Assembly (NCBI RefSeq): GCF_000169195.2 | Contig: NC_016023.1 | Location: forward strand, 1 to 64,000 | Length of the DNA stretch: 64,000 nucleotides | Origin: Heyndrickxia coagulans 36D1 | Lineage (GTDB): Bacteria; Bacillota; Bacilli; Bacillales; Bacillaceae_C | Reading direction: 5' to 3' | In this document: positions 47,829-56,060 of the stretch, one piece after another | Layout of the letters: the number at the start of each line of letters is the position of its first letter | How positions within the stretch are numbered: the stretch's first letter is position 1 | Made by a program: the position numbers and the translations under genes | Notes under the pieces: generated by a model | What the model was told of the DNA's origin: nothing | Database searches by the model: none | The model's input: only the letters and a program-made list of their open reading frames with translations

Positions 47829-48593
47829 CTATCGTTTCAGATTGACAAGTTCCTGCAGAATTTCATCGGATGTCGTAATAATTCTTGTATTCGCCTGAAA
47901 CCCGCGTTCTGCTACGATCATATTGGTCAACTCTTCCGACAGGTCGACATTGGACATTTCGAGATAGCCGGATTTGATTGTGCCTGCACCGTTTTGTCCC
48001 GGCTGGCTTACTGTGACCGTCCCCGCATTGGAATTCGTTGTGGTATATAAATTACCGCCGACTTTTGTCAGCCCGGCAGGATTCTGGAAAGTGGCAATGC
48101 TGATTGTTCCAATTGTATTGCCATCCTGATCGGTAATGGTTCCGTCTGTTGCGACTGAAAAGCTTTTGACATTTGCGCCAAGGGTGATGGCTTGTCCATT
48201 TGTACCCAGCACAGTAAAACCTTCTGAATTGACGAGTCTTCTGTTATCATCAAAGTAAAAATTGCCGGCACGCGTATAGTACGTGTTGTTGCCATCGGCT
48301 ACTCTGAAATATCCGTCTCCTGTAATCGCAAAGTCAAGGGGACGCCCCGTTGATTCCGGACTTCCTGAAGTATCAACGGTATCAATTGAACCGATCTGAG
48401 ACCCAAGGCCTACCTGCTGGGCGCTTGTGCCGGGCGTCGCGCTGGCTAGCGTCTGGCTGATCGCATCTTTAAACGTCACACGCCCTTTTTTGTACCCGTA
48501 AGTATTCACATTTGCGATGTTGTTTCCGATTGTATCAAGTTCTGTTTGAAAGTTTTTCATGCCGCTTACACCTGAATATAATGAACGTAACAT
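47829..48593 (-). CDS. flgE: flagellar hook protein FlgE (FlgG-like)
   Basis: Hook-family rod/hook protein. The N-terminal motif MLRSLYSGVSGMKNFQTELDTIGNNIANVNTYGYK-type sequence, the core ITGDGYFRV and YTRAGNFYFDDNRRLVNSEG, and the C-terminal coiled coil SNVDLSEELTNMIVAERGFQANTRII are complete. 254 residues is close to B. subtilis FlgE, which is short and FlgG-like in sequence. AGAGGGG precedes the ATG. Confidence 0.95.
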   Translation of the reverse strand: MLRSLYSGVSGMKNFQTELDTIGNNIANVNTYGYKKGRVTFKDAISQTLASATPGTSAQQVGLGSQIGSIDTVDTSGSPESTGRPLDFAITGDGYFRVADGNNTYYTRAGNFYFDDNRRLVNSEGFTVLGTNGQAITLGANVKSFSVATDGTITDQDGNTIGTISIATFQNPAGLTKVGGNLYTTTNSNAGTVTVSQPGQNGAGTIKSGYLEMSNVDLSEELTNMIVAERGFQANTRIITTSDEILQELVNLKR

Positions 48594-48620
48594 TGCATTA
48601 ACCCCTCTCCATTTTTGTTT

Positions 48621-49076
48621 TCAGCTGCGTCTGTCATTCGGCAGCTGCGGCCTTCCTTCCGGTCCGGCCGGTGATTCTAAAATGATGGCGCCGTTAATAT
48701 TGCTGAAAATTTGGGAACCGGCTTCACTTCGGTCCATTGCAGTAATCACGGTTGCATTTTTTGCGCTGACGATCAGCGCGACATCATCTGCCAAGACCAG
48801 TGTCTCATCCAACCCTTTTTGCTTTGCCTCCGCCACCTTTTCGCTGATCTGTTTCCAAGTGGAATCGTCCAGTTCAATCCCCCGTTCCTGCAGCCTTTCG
48901 CCGGCGTGTTTGCTGATTTTTAATGTGGCTGGTTCAGACTGCCCGGACAATGCCTGCTTGAAATAATCCGAAAAATGGCCGGTTTGGTTCTTCCCCTGGC
49001 CGGATTCTCGCGTTCCATCAAGAGAACGCACAGGCGCGGTTCGCTGCAATGGAATGGACGGATAGGATTGATCCAT
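48621..49076 (-). CDS. flagellar operon protein, TIGR02530-like
   Basis: Conserved flagellar-operon protein of unknown role, found between flgD and flgE in many Firmicutes but not, as I recall, in B. subtilis 168. The 151 residues have a basic, disordered N-terminus and the family core SKHAGERLQERGIELDDSTW, KAKQKGLDETLVLADDVALIVSAKNATVITAMD-like sequence. The ATG follows AGGAAGTG. The C-terminus is short and polar, with no signal or membrane segment. Confidence 0.85.
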   Translation of the reverse strand: MDQSYPSIPLQRTAPVRSLDGTRESGQGKNQTGHFSDYFKQALSGQSEPATLKISKHAGERLQERGIELDDSTWKQISEKVAEAKQKGLDETLVLADDVALIVSAKNATVITAMDRSEAGSQIFSNINGAIILESPAGPEGRPQLPNDRRS

Positions 49077-49087
49077 TCAATCACTTC

Positions 49088-49735
49088 CTAGTTTGCAATT
49101 TTCGTAAGCTGCCCGCTTGCGGCTTTTTGCCCGTTATCAAGTGTAAAGACGAGGCTGCCGTTTTGGATGGCAACGGCACTGACCGAAGCTGTTTCTTCTT
49201 TTCCGGCATCATTTGTATAGGCCACTTTTTTTCCAATCAAATGGCTTGCCTGAATCAATGCTGCTTCTTTTGAAGTGTTGCTATTGATCCCTCTCATATC
49301 GGAAGAACTGATTTTCGTTCCGTCATCCAGCGTGAAGGTAACTGCATTGTCATCCCCAAACGAAATGCCGGTAATCGTCCCGGTTCCCGACTTAACGGAT
49401 GCTGTTCCGTCATCTGCTGTTTCCGTTTTTTCCCAGGAAACCGTTCTCCCGATATATTGTGTATACGCAATTTGCTGCGATTGCTGCGAAAGTTTGATCA
49501 GATTGTCGATATCGTTTTTCAGATTGGTCATTTGCTCCAATGAAGAGAACTGCGCCATTTGTGAGACAAATTGCGTGTCGTCCATTGGCTTGGTCGGATC
49601 CTGGTTTTGAAGTTGGGCAATCAATATTTTCAAAAAAGCATCTTTATCCAACGTCTTACTCCCCGTACGCGTGCTGGTAGCTGTATTTTGATTGCTTAAC
49701 AGCAGGCTTGGGTCAATAATAGAAGTCAAAGTCAT
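49088..49735 (-). CDS. flgD: flagellar hook assembly protein FlgD
   Basis: Cap that guides hook subunit assembly. The N-terminal conserved block LDKDAFLKILIAQLQNQDPTKPMDDTQFVSQMAQFSSLEQMTN is complete and the C-terminal Ig/tudor-like domain is variable. 215 residues, longer than the about 140 of B. subtilis FlgD because of this C-terminal part. TAGGTG precedes the ATG. Confidence 0.94.
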   Translation of the reverse strand: MTLTSIIDPSLLLSNQNTATSTRTGSKTLDKDAFLKILIAQLQNQDPTKPMDDTQFVSQMAQFSSLEQMTNLKNDIDNLIKLSQQSQQIAYTQYIGRTVSWEKTETADDGTASVKSGTGTITGISFGDDNAVTFTLDDGTKISSSDMRGINSNTSKEAALIQASHLIGKKVAYTNDAGKEETASVSAVAIQNGSLVFTLDNGQKAASGQLTKIAN

Positions 49736-49740
49736 TTCAC

Positions 49741-51858
49741 CTACGCTTCCGCATCAATCATATTGTTTTCGAGCATGGCCGAGAAATGTCCCGGTTCCGG
49801 GTTTTCCCGACGTTTTTGCTGCTGTTGCCGTTGTTCGCGGCCCCCGCTGTCCCCGGGCTGGCCGTGGGCGGTTTGTGCCGCTGTGTCACGGTATTCAATA
49901 TCCATTTTTGTTAACTGGACCTGCTGGCCTGCCAAAGCATGTTTAAGCTGCTGCAGCTGGGAATCAAGCAAATCTTTTGCCGCACCAGTGTCTGTCAGTA
50001 TCTTTGCTGCCAGTTTTCCGTCCTGCTCAAGCAATTCCACGCGCAAAGAACCGAGGTTTTCAGGTTCAAGCCGGATCAACAGCCTGTTTGCGCCTTTATG
50101 GCTGGAATAGGCCGCCTTTTGAATGATATTGGCGAATTCCTGGACAAACTGCCGGTACGAAACCGGATTATGTTTTTCGCCGGTGTAAAGGACGAGCTGT
50201 TCCACTTTGCCCGAGAGTGAAAATGCCGGGGCTGTATTGCCGTTCCCGTTTATTTCTTCTGCTGCTTGAAGATGGCTGCTGTTATGCGCAACGGGGCTTC
50301 TTTTTCCGGTTTCCCATCCGTTTGCCAATCCATCTTCGGTGCTATCGTTTCCGGATTGTCCTGTCTGCTGGATTTCCCGGGAAAAATCCAATGCGGCATG
50401 CCGGCTGCTGTCTTCTAGTTTTCCGTTTTCCTGCTGGGGACCCGCATTTTGGCCTGGCACAGCAATCCGGCCATTTTCACCAGCTGTTGCCTGCGTCTTC
50501 ACCCTGCCGTTGCTTCCCGGTATCCCGTCTTCCATGAGCTCAATATGCTGGCTTGCAGTGGCCTGCACCTCATCAGCCGTTGCTTTTAGTGCCTTGAGCT
50601 GGCTGCCATCTGCAGGCTGCCCGGTATTTGCCTCTGGATGGGCGGTCGTTTGCACACTGGGCGCCTGATTTTGCAATGGCCCGCCTGTCCTGCTTTCACT
50701 TGGCGCATTGCCCCGAATCGCTGCTTTGCCATTTTGCGCGTCCGCTCCTGAAGTACCCGCCTGCAGCGGTTTTGCAGCCGGATTCCCAGCATTTTCATCC
50801 GCGGCGACGGATTCTGCTGCCAGACTAAACGGCACCCCTTCCTGCCGGGATGAGCGGCCATCCTTTGATAAGGCTTCCGTCACTTCATTGTTGTCTGTTT
50901 GTAGCAGTGCTGTTCCGGTGGTGCCCGTGCCTGCAGCAGCCGGTTCGCTTCTTTCATTTGCCGGCAATACCGCTTCGTTCATTTCCGGAATCGCCCCATT
51001 TGCAGAAACTGGGCCGTTTTGAAGCAATACCTGGTTACTTTCCCGTCCATTTTGCGCCGAGTTGGCATGATCCGGATTGGAAGCCATTCCTAGAGCCGCG
51101 GCAGCTGGAGATAAAGGAAGAACAGGTGCTTTTTTAAACAGCGATGGATCCGCCTTTCCGCCGGATAAATGCAAATAAGCAGTTTTTAATATTTCTTCTT
51201 TTACGGCAATGCCCGGCTGTTGCGGCGCGCTTGAAACCGTCTGCCCCGCGTTTAGCGCATCTGCTGAAATGGCCTTGAGAAAACGGCCGATTTTTTCGGA
51301 CAACTGGGCTAATTGTTCCGTTGTCTGCATCATGTTGATGCCTGCTGCTGTATTTTCGGGAAACGTTTTTAGAACAGCCCCCACCTGCCTGAGCAATGTT
51401 TCCGCATCTTCAAGTCCGAGCTTTATTAAAGACGGGACTGGCATGGAGGCGAGCATTTGCGCCATATTCATGATGGCAGCTGCGGCATCGCCTGTTTCGA
51501 TGGCCGTTTTTGTTTCTTGTATCTTTTTTTTGCTGTTTTCGTCTTCAGCGCCGGCAAACCGCACCAGCCGGTTGAAAAGAGCGGAAATGGTCTGCATATC
51601 AGCCCCTTCTTCCTGGCTTCCATCTTCTCTAGCCTGTTCCGTTGCCCCGGCCTTTTCCGTTAAAACCGCGACAATCCTTTGTTGAAGCTTTTGGCAAACA
51701 TCCACTGCCTCCTCGTTTTCCGGCATCCGGCCGCTGTCCTGGCCGGCAAGGCTCAATTGCTGAAAAAACCCGGATGGCTGCGTCTGCAGCTGTGCGCCAG
51801 CCGTTTGCGTACTTGGCGGAGAAAATGGTACAGCCTGAAGAGCCGAATTTACATTCAT
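49741..51858 (-). CDS. fliK: flagellar hook-length control protein FliK
   Basis: Secreted ruler that sets hook length and switches export specificity. Only the C-terminal Flg_hook domain is conserved (about residues 560-660: LLIRLEPENLGSLRVELLEQDGKLAAKILTDTG). The first 550 residues are low-complexity and Ala/Gln/Asn/Gly-rich. At 705 residues it is much longer than B. subtilis FliK (487), which would predict a longer ruler. The ATG at 51858 follows GGAGGTG. Confidence 0.93.
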   Translation of the reverse strand: MNVNSALQAVPFSPPSTQTAGAQLQTQPSGFFQQLSLAGQDSGRMPENEEAVDVCQKLQQRIVAVLTEKAGATEQAREDGSQEEGADMQTISALFNRLVRFAGAEDENSKKKIQETKTAIETGDAAAAIMNMAQMLASMPVPSLIKLGLEDAETLLRQVGAVLKTFPENTAAGINMMQTTEQLAQLSEKIGRFLKAISADALNAGQTVSSAPQQPGIAVKEEILKTAYLHLSGGKADPSLFKKAPVLPLSPAAAALGMASNPDHANSAQNGRESNQVLLQNGPVSANGAIPEMNEAVLPANERSEPAAAGTGTTGTALLQTDNNEVTEALSKDGRSSRQEGVPFSLAAESVAADENAGNPAAKPLQAGTSGADAQNGKAAIRGNAPSESRTGGPLQNQAPSVQTTAHPEANTGQPADGSQLKALKATADEVQATASQHIELMEDGIPGSNGRVKTQATAGENGRIAVPGQNAGPQQENGKLEDSSRHAALDFSREIQQTGQSGNDSTEDGLANGWETGKRSPVAHNSSHLQAAEEINGNGNTAPAFSLSGKVEQLVLYTGEKHNPVSYRQFVQEFANIIQKAAYSSHKGANRLLIRLEPENLGSLRVELLEQDGKLAAKILTDTGAAKDLLDSQLQQLKHALAGQQVQLTKMDIEYRDTAAQTAHGQPGDSGGREQRQQQQKRRENPEPGHFSAMLENNMIDAEA

Positions 51859-51890
51859 GTTTTCACCTCCTTTCAAGTTTAATGGATGGC

Positions 51891-52514
51891 TTATGATCCT
51901 GTACGCCCGAGCATTTGGGTGTATTTTGCTGCTTTATCGGCACTCATTTTTTCAAGGACGTTCGCCAATGTTTCCGAACTGAGCTGGGAAAGGATCCCCG
52001 TTGCTTCCTGATCGCTCATTTTTTGAATAATGGCAGCCGCATTTTCCGGATTCATATTTTCATAGGTGCTTGCGATTTCTTTTAATTTTTTCTGATTGGC
52101 TGCCTGTTGTTGCTGGGCTTTCTTCAATTGCTGCTTCAGATCAGAGACGGTTTGTTTCATTTTCAAATTGTTCTGTTGGCTTTTGTCCAGTTCGGATTGC
52201 AGCTTGCTGATTTCTTTGTCTTTTTCTGACGCCTGTTTTTGTAAAGAACGGATCTGGCTTTTATACTGTGTTTCACTGAACGTGCCGCTTTGCTTCTTCC
52301 CTTTTTCATTCCCGCCTGTGCCAAATATCCCGGTCACCTGATGGGCGAGGCCCGATGCTTTACTGATCACATTGACACCCGAGATAGTAGCGATAATGAT
52401 CGCCATCGCGGTGGCAAACAGTAGCGGAATCAGGATCACGTAAAAAAACCACTGCAGTTTACCGCCTTTTTTTTCTTCTGCTGCTGTCTCGATTTCTTCC
52501 ATTTGTTTGCGCAT
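51891..52514 (-). CDS. ylxF: MgtE_N-domain flagellar protein YlxF
   Basis: Flagellar-operon protein of the MotE/YlxF type. The 207 residues have one N-terminal membrane helix (WFFYVILIPLLFATAMAIIIATI), a long coiled coil (about 85-155) and a C-terminal MgtE_N-like helical domain (AAAIIQKMSDQEATGILSQLSSETLANVLEKM). Precise role unknown; position between fliJ and fliK is conserved. Confidence 0.9.
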   Translation of the reverse strand: MRKQMEEIETAAEEKKGGKLQWFFYVILIPLLFATAMAIIIATISGVNVISKASGLAHQVTGIFGTGGNEKGKKQSGTFSETQYKSQIRSLQKQASEKDKEISKLQSELDKSQQNNLKMKQTVSDLKQQLKKAQQQQAANQKKLKEIASTYENMNPENAAAIIQKMSDQEATGILSQLSSETLANVLEKMSADKAAKYTQMLGRTGS

Positions 52515-52536
52515 AACATCACCCGGTTTTCAGGCT

Positions 52537-52971
52537 TTAGTGATAAAAAGTCTGGGTTGAAATTTCATCTGCCTGCTTTTCTTCCTGTATTTTCAGTTTC
52601 ATCAGAAAACGGCCATAATCTTTGTCTTTCAGTTTTTCGTATTTTTTGACTTCTATATTTTTCTCCTGCAGTTTCTGCTGATGCCAGTTCATCCGGTTTC
52701 GTGCATTCATGACGAGGCTCTGATAATAATGGATTGATTTTTCAATATCATCAATAAACCGCCGGTAATGCCGGATTTCCTGGACGGAAAGGCCCGCTTT
52801 CATTTTTTCAGCCTGGTGGGCTTCCAGGTCTTCTTTCTTTTTCAAAAGCGCGTACAGCTCCCGGGCCACATTTTCAAATGCCTGTACCGCATTTTTGTAT
52901 GCACTGAGCGCCTCGTCTTTTTCCTTTTCTTTGACATCAAGGATTTTCTCGAATTTATAATGATAATTCAT
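52537..52971 (-). CDS. fliJ: flagellar export chaperone FliJ
   Basis: Coiled-coil stalk that links the FliI ATPase to the export gate. The 144 residues are almost entirely helical and charged, beginning MNYHYKFEKILDVKEKEKDE. The ATG at 52971 overlaps the fliI stop (ATGA). A GTG two codons upstream is less likely. Confidence 0.93.
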   Translation of the reverse strand: MNYHYKFEKILDVKEKEKDEALSAYKNAVQAFENVARELYALLKKKEDLEAHQAEKMKAGLSVQEIRHYRRFIDDIEKSIHYYQSLVMNARNRMNWHQQKLQEKNIEVKKYEKLKDKDYGRFLMKLKIQEEKQADEISTQTFYH

Positions 52972-54293
52972 GCCCACTCACCCGTTTCCGCAAGTCCGAT
53001 TAAAGCCCGGATACTGCTTTCCATACTATAGGTTTCGTCGGTGCTTTGTTTGATAAAAGAAACGATTTTCGGATAGCGTTCGATCGCTTCATCAATTTCT
53101 TTTGATGCGCCCGGTTTATAAGCGCCGATATTGATCAGGTCCTCTGAATTCAAATAAGTGCTTAACTGTTCGCGAATCTTTTCTGCGGCTTTTTTGTGTG
53201 CAGGACTGGCAAGTTGGCTCATCAGTCGGCTAACGCTTTTTAAAATATTGATAGCCGGGTATTGCCCTTTATTTGCCAAATCCCTGTCCAGAACAAAATG
53301 CCCGTCTAAAATGCCGCGCACCGTATCGGCAATCGGTTCATTCAAATCATCCCCGTCGACAAGCACGGTGTAGATCCCGGTAATCGTGCCGGACTCATTT
53401 GTTCCGGTCCTTTCCAAAAGTTTCGGCAAAATCGCGAAAACGGACGGGGTATATCCTTTTGTAGCCGGCGGTTCCCCCGTTGCCAGTCCGACTTCACGCT
53501 GGGCCATCGCGACCCGGGTAACCGAGTCCATCATAAACATGACATTTAGCCCCTGGTCCCTGAAATATTCCGCTATCGCTGTTGCTGTATAGGCGCCTTT
53601 AATCCGCATCAATGCCGGCTGGTCGCTTGTTGCCACGACAACAATGGACTTTTTTAAACCTTCAGGGCCGAGATCTTGTTCAATAAATTCCCTTACTTCC
53701 CTGCCCCGCTCCCCGATTAGGGCGATCACATTCAGATCGGCATTTGTGTTGCGTGCAATCATGCCGAGCAGGGTGCTTTTGCCGACGCCGCTTCCAGCAA
53801 ATATGCCGATCCGCTGGCCTTTTCCAACCGTCAGCAGACTGTCGATCGCGCGGACGCCAAGCTCAATCGGTTCCCTGATCGGCGGGCGCTTGAGCGGGTT
53901 GGGGGGCGTCCGGTCGATCGGAATCGGTTTTAGGCCGGCGGGAAGCGGGGAATGGTCGAGCGGCACGCCCAAAGGATCAATGACTTTCCCCAACAGCCGT
54001 GGGCCTGCTTTCACCCGCATCGGTTTCCCTGTTGCTTCCACAAGGCTGCCGGGAGAAATTTCTTGGATGTTCGTATAAGGCATTAAAATAACATTCCCGT
54101 CACGGAACCCGACAACTTCGGCAATGATTTTTTTCGTATTTTTTTTGTTATCCACATGAATATAACAGACGTCACCGATGGAGCTTTCCGGCCCGAGTGA
54201 TTCGATCATTAAGCCGATCACTCTTTTTACTTTTCCGTAATGTTTAAACGTCCCAATTTCGGGTATATAGTCTAAGAGATCGGTTGCTTTCAT
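52968..54293 (-). CDS. fliI: flagellum-specific ATPase FliI
   Basis: Hexameric F1-beta-like ATPase of the export apparatus. Walker A GIFAGSGVGKSTLLGMIAR (about residue 160), NVIALIGERGREVREFIE, Walker B NVMFMMDSVTRVAMAQREVGL and PSVFAILPKLLERTG are present. 441 residues. Start overlaps the fliH stop (ATGA). Confidence 0.97.
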   Translation of the reverse strand: MKATDLLDYIPEIGTFKHYGKVKRVIGLMIESLGPESSIGDVCYIHVDNKKNTKKIIAEVVGFRDGNVILMPYTNIQEISPGSLVEATGKPMRVKAGPRLLGKVIDPLGVPLDHSPLPAGLKPIPIDRTPPNPLKRPPIREPIELGVRAIDSLLTVGKGQRIGIFAGSGVGKSTLLGMIARNTNADLNVIALIGERGREVREFIEQDLGPEGLKKSIVVVATSDQPALMRIKGAYTATAIAEYFRDQGLNVMFMMDSVTRVAMAQREVGLATGEPPATKGYTPSVFAILPKLLERTGTNESGTITGIYTVLVDGDDLNEPIADTVRGILDGHFVLDRDLANKGQYPAINILKSVSRLMSQLASPAHKKAAEKIREQLSTYLNSEDLINIGAYKPGASKEIDEAIERYPKIVSFIKQSTDETYSMESSIRALIGLAETGEWA

Positions 54294-55042
54294 TCCGCAT
54301 CCTCCCCGATCAGTTCCAAAAGCTTTGCCTTAAGTTCAGACAGCTGGCTGTCAATGCTTGCATCAATCCTGCCGCTGCCGCTTTCAATATAGACCTGGTA
54401 CGGTTCAAGCGAATCATCCGGGTAGACATAGCATTTTGTATCGTTCGGGAAGAGGGCATCCAGTTCTTCCTTGTTGTCCATGACGAAGGCGTACTGCCCC
54501 GGATGGATATGGAGATCGACTTCTTTATACCCAGTCGCTTCTTTTAATACGTTTTTTACGATGGCAAACATTTTTTCGGGGGATGTTTCAAGTGTGTCTT
54601 GCAAAATTTTCCCCGCTGCTTTCATCGCAATTTCCAAAATATCTTTTTCCGATGCTTCTAAATGTTTTTTGAACGCCTCTTTGGAACGGTTGACGATGTC
54701 AATGGACTCGTTTAAATGGTCGCGGATGCTTTCAAACCCTTCCTTGCGGCCATCTGCATAACCGGCTTCAAACCCTTGGCGCTGTGCTTGTTCGGTGAGC
54801 TTTGCTTTTTCCTGCTCCCACTGTTTTTTCTCTTCGGCAATTTGCCGGCGTACTGCTTCTGCTTCTTTTTGACTGTCTAAAAGCAGGCGCTCTGCCTCGG
54901 TTTGATATTTTGCGAAAATATCCTCTTTCACAGCGGTTGCATCTCCCGTTTCTTCGGGCAAAGCCGGGAGCCGGCGCACGCTGATTACGCGCATTTTGGA
55001 AACAACACCTGCATCTTGCTTTGTTTTAATAATATTAGACAA
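54290..55042 (-). CDS. fliH: flagellar assembly protein FliH
   Basis: Peripheral stalk regulator of FliI. The 250 residues begin MSNIIKTKQDAG, then a Glu/Lys-rich coiled coil (about 45-100) and the HrpE/YscL-like C-terminal domain (VDLHIHPGQYAFVMDNKEELDALFPNDTKC). The TTG at 55042 matches the family start MSNIIK and overlaps the fliG end. GGAGG lies about 11 bases upstream, inside fliG. Confidence 0.93.
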   Translation of the reverse strand: MSNIIKTKQDAGVVSKMRVISVRRLPALPEETGDATAVKEDIFAKYQTEAERLLLDSQKEAEAVRRQIAEEKKQWEQEKAKLTEQAQRQGFEAGYADGRKEGFESIRDHLNESIDIVNRSKEAFKKHLEASEKDILEIAMKAAGKILQDTLETSPEKMFAIVKNVLKEATGYKEVDLHIHPGQYAFVMDNKEELDALFPNDTKCYVYPDDSLEPYQVYIESGSGRIDASIDSQLSELKAKLLELIGEDAE

Positions 55043-56048
55043 TGATGTCGTCGCCTCCGTTCCTTGCGATAATGATTTCGCCGCTGTCTTCCAGCCTGCG
55101 GATAATGGACACAATTCTCGACTGGGCTTCTTCGACTTCACGCAGCCGCACCGGGCCCATATATTCCATTTCTTCTTTCATGGAATCGGCCATCCGTTGC
55201 GACATATTGCGGAAAATAATTTCTTTTACTTCGTCGCTTGAGACTTTCAGTGCAAGAAGCAGGTCTTCATTTTCGCATTCGCGGATGACGCGCTGAATGG
55301 AACGATTGTCAAGGGTGACGATATCTTCAAATACAAACATTCGTTTTTTGATTTCTTCGGCAAGTTCGGGATCTTTCTGTTCCAGCGAGTCAAGGATCGT
55401 TTTCTCTGTCGTACGATCGACCCCGTTCAACACTTCGACAACGGATTCCACCCCGCCTGTCTGCGTATAATCCTGTGTCACCGTCGCGGACAGCTTTCTT
55501 TCCAAAATGGCTTCCACTTCGCTGATAATTTCAGGGGATGTGCCTTCCATTAAGGCAATTCTTCTGGCAATGTCCCCCTGCATTTCAGGCGGAAGCTCGG
55601 AAAGAATCTGCCCGGCTTTTTCCGGATCCAGGTAGGACAGAATCAAGGCGATCGTCTGCGGGTGTTCATCCTGGATAAAATTCAGAATCTGGGCCGCATC
55701 TGCTTTTCTAGCAAAATCAAACGGGCGCACCTGCAGCGATGAAGTGAGCCGGTTGATGATGGATGCCGCCTGTTCCGGGCCGAGTGCTTTTTCGAGAATC
55801 ATTTTGGCATAACCGATACCGCCCTGGGTAATATAGTCCTGTGCCAAAGCAATATGGTGAAATTCGGTCAGCACTTTTTCCTTCGTGTCATTGTCGACTT
55901 TTCTGACGCCTGAGATTTCCAGCGTCAGCTTTTCGATTTCTTCTTCTGTTAAATGTTTGTAGACGGATGCCGATACGTCCGGGCCGAGAGAAATCAAGAG
56001 AATGGCTGCTTTTTCTTTGCCGGATAATGTTTTTTCTTTACTTGCCAT
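55035..56048 (-). CDS. fliG: flagellar motor switch protein FliG
   Basis: Rotor protein that contacts the stator. The N-terminal MS-ring-binding domain (GKEKAAILLISLGPDVSASVYKHL), the central domain with EHPQTIALILSYLDP, and the C-terminal torque helix with charged residues (FVFEDIVTLDNRSIQRVIRECENEDLLLALK) are all intact. 337 residues, AGGAGG ahead of the ATG. Confidence 0.97.
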   Translation of the reverse strand: MASKEKTLSGKEKAAILLISLGPDVSASVYKHLTEEEIEKLTLEISGVRKVDNDTKEKVLTEFHHIALAQDYITQGGIGYAKMILEKALGPEQAASIINRLTSSLQVRPFDFARKADAAQILNFIQDEHPQTIALILSYLDPEKAGQILSELPPEMQGDIARRIALMEGTSPEIISEVEAILERKLSATVTQDYTQTGGVESVVEVLNGVDRTTEKTILDSLEQKDPELAEEIKKRMFVFEDIVTLDNRSIQRVIRECENEDLLLALKVSSDEVKEIIFRNMSQRMADSMKEEMEYMGPVRLREVEEAQSRIVSIIRRLEDSGEIIIARNGGDDIIV

Positions 56049-56060
56049 CTTGTTTCCCTC

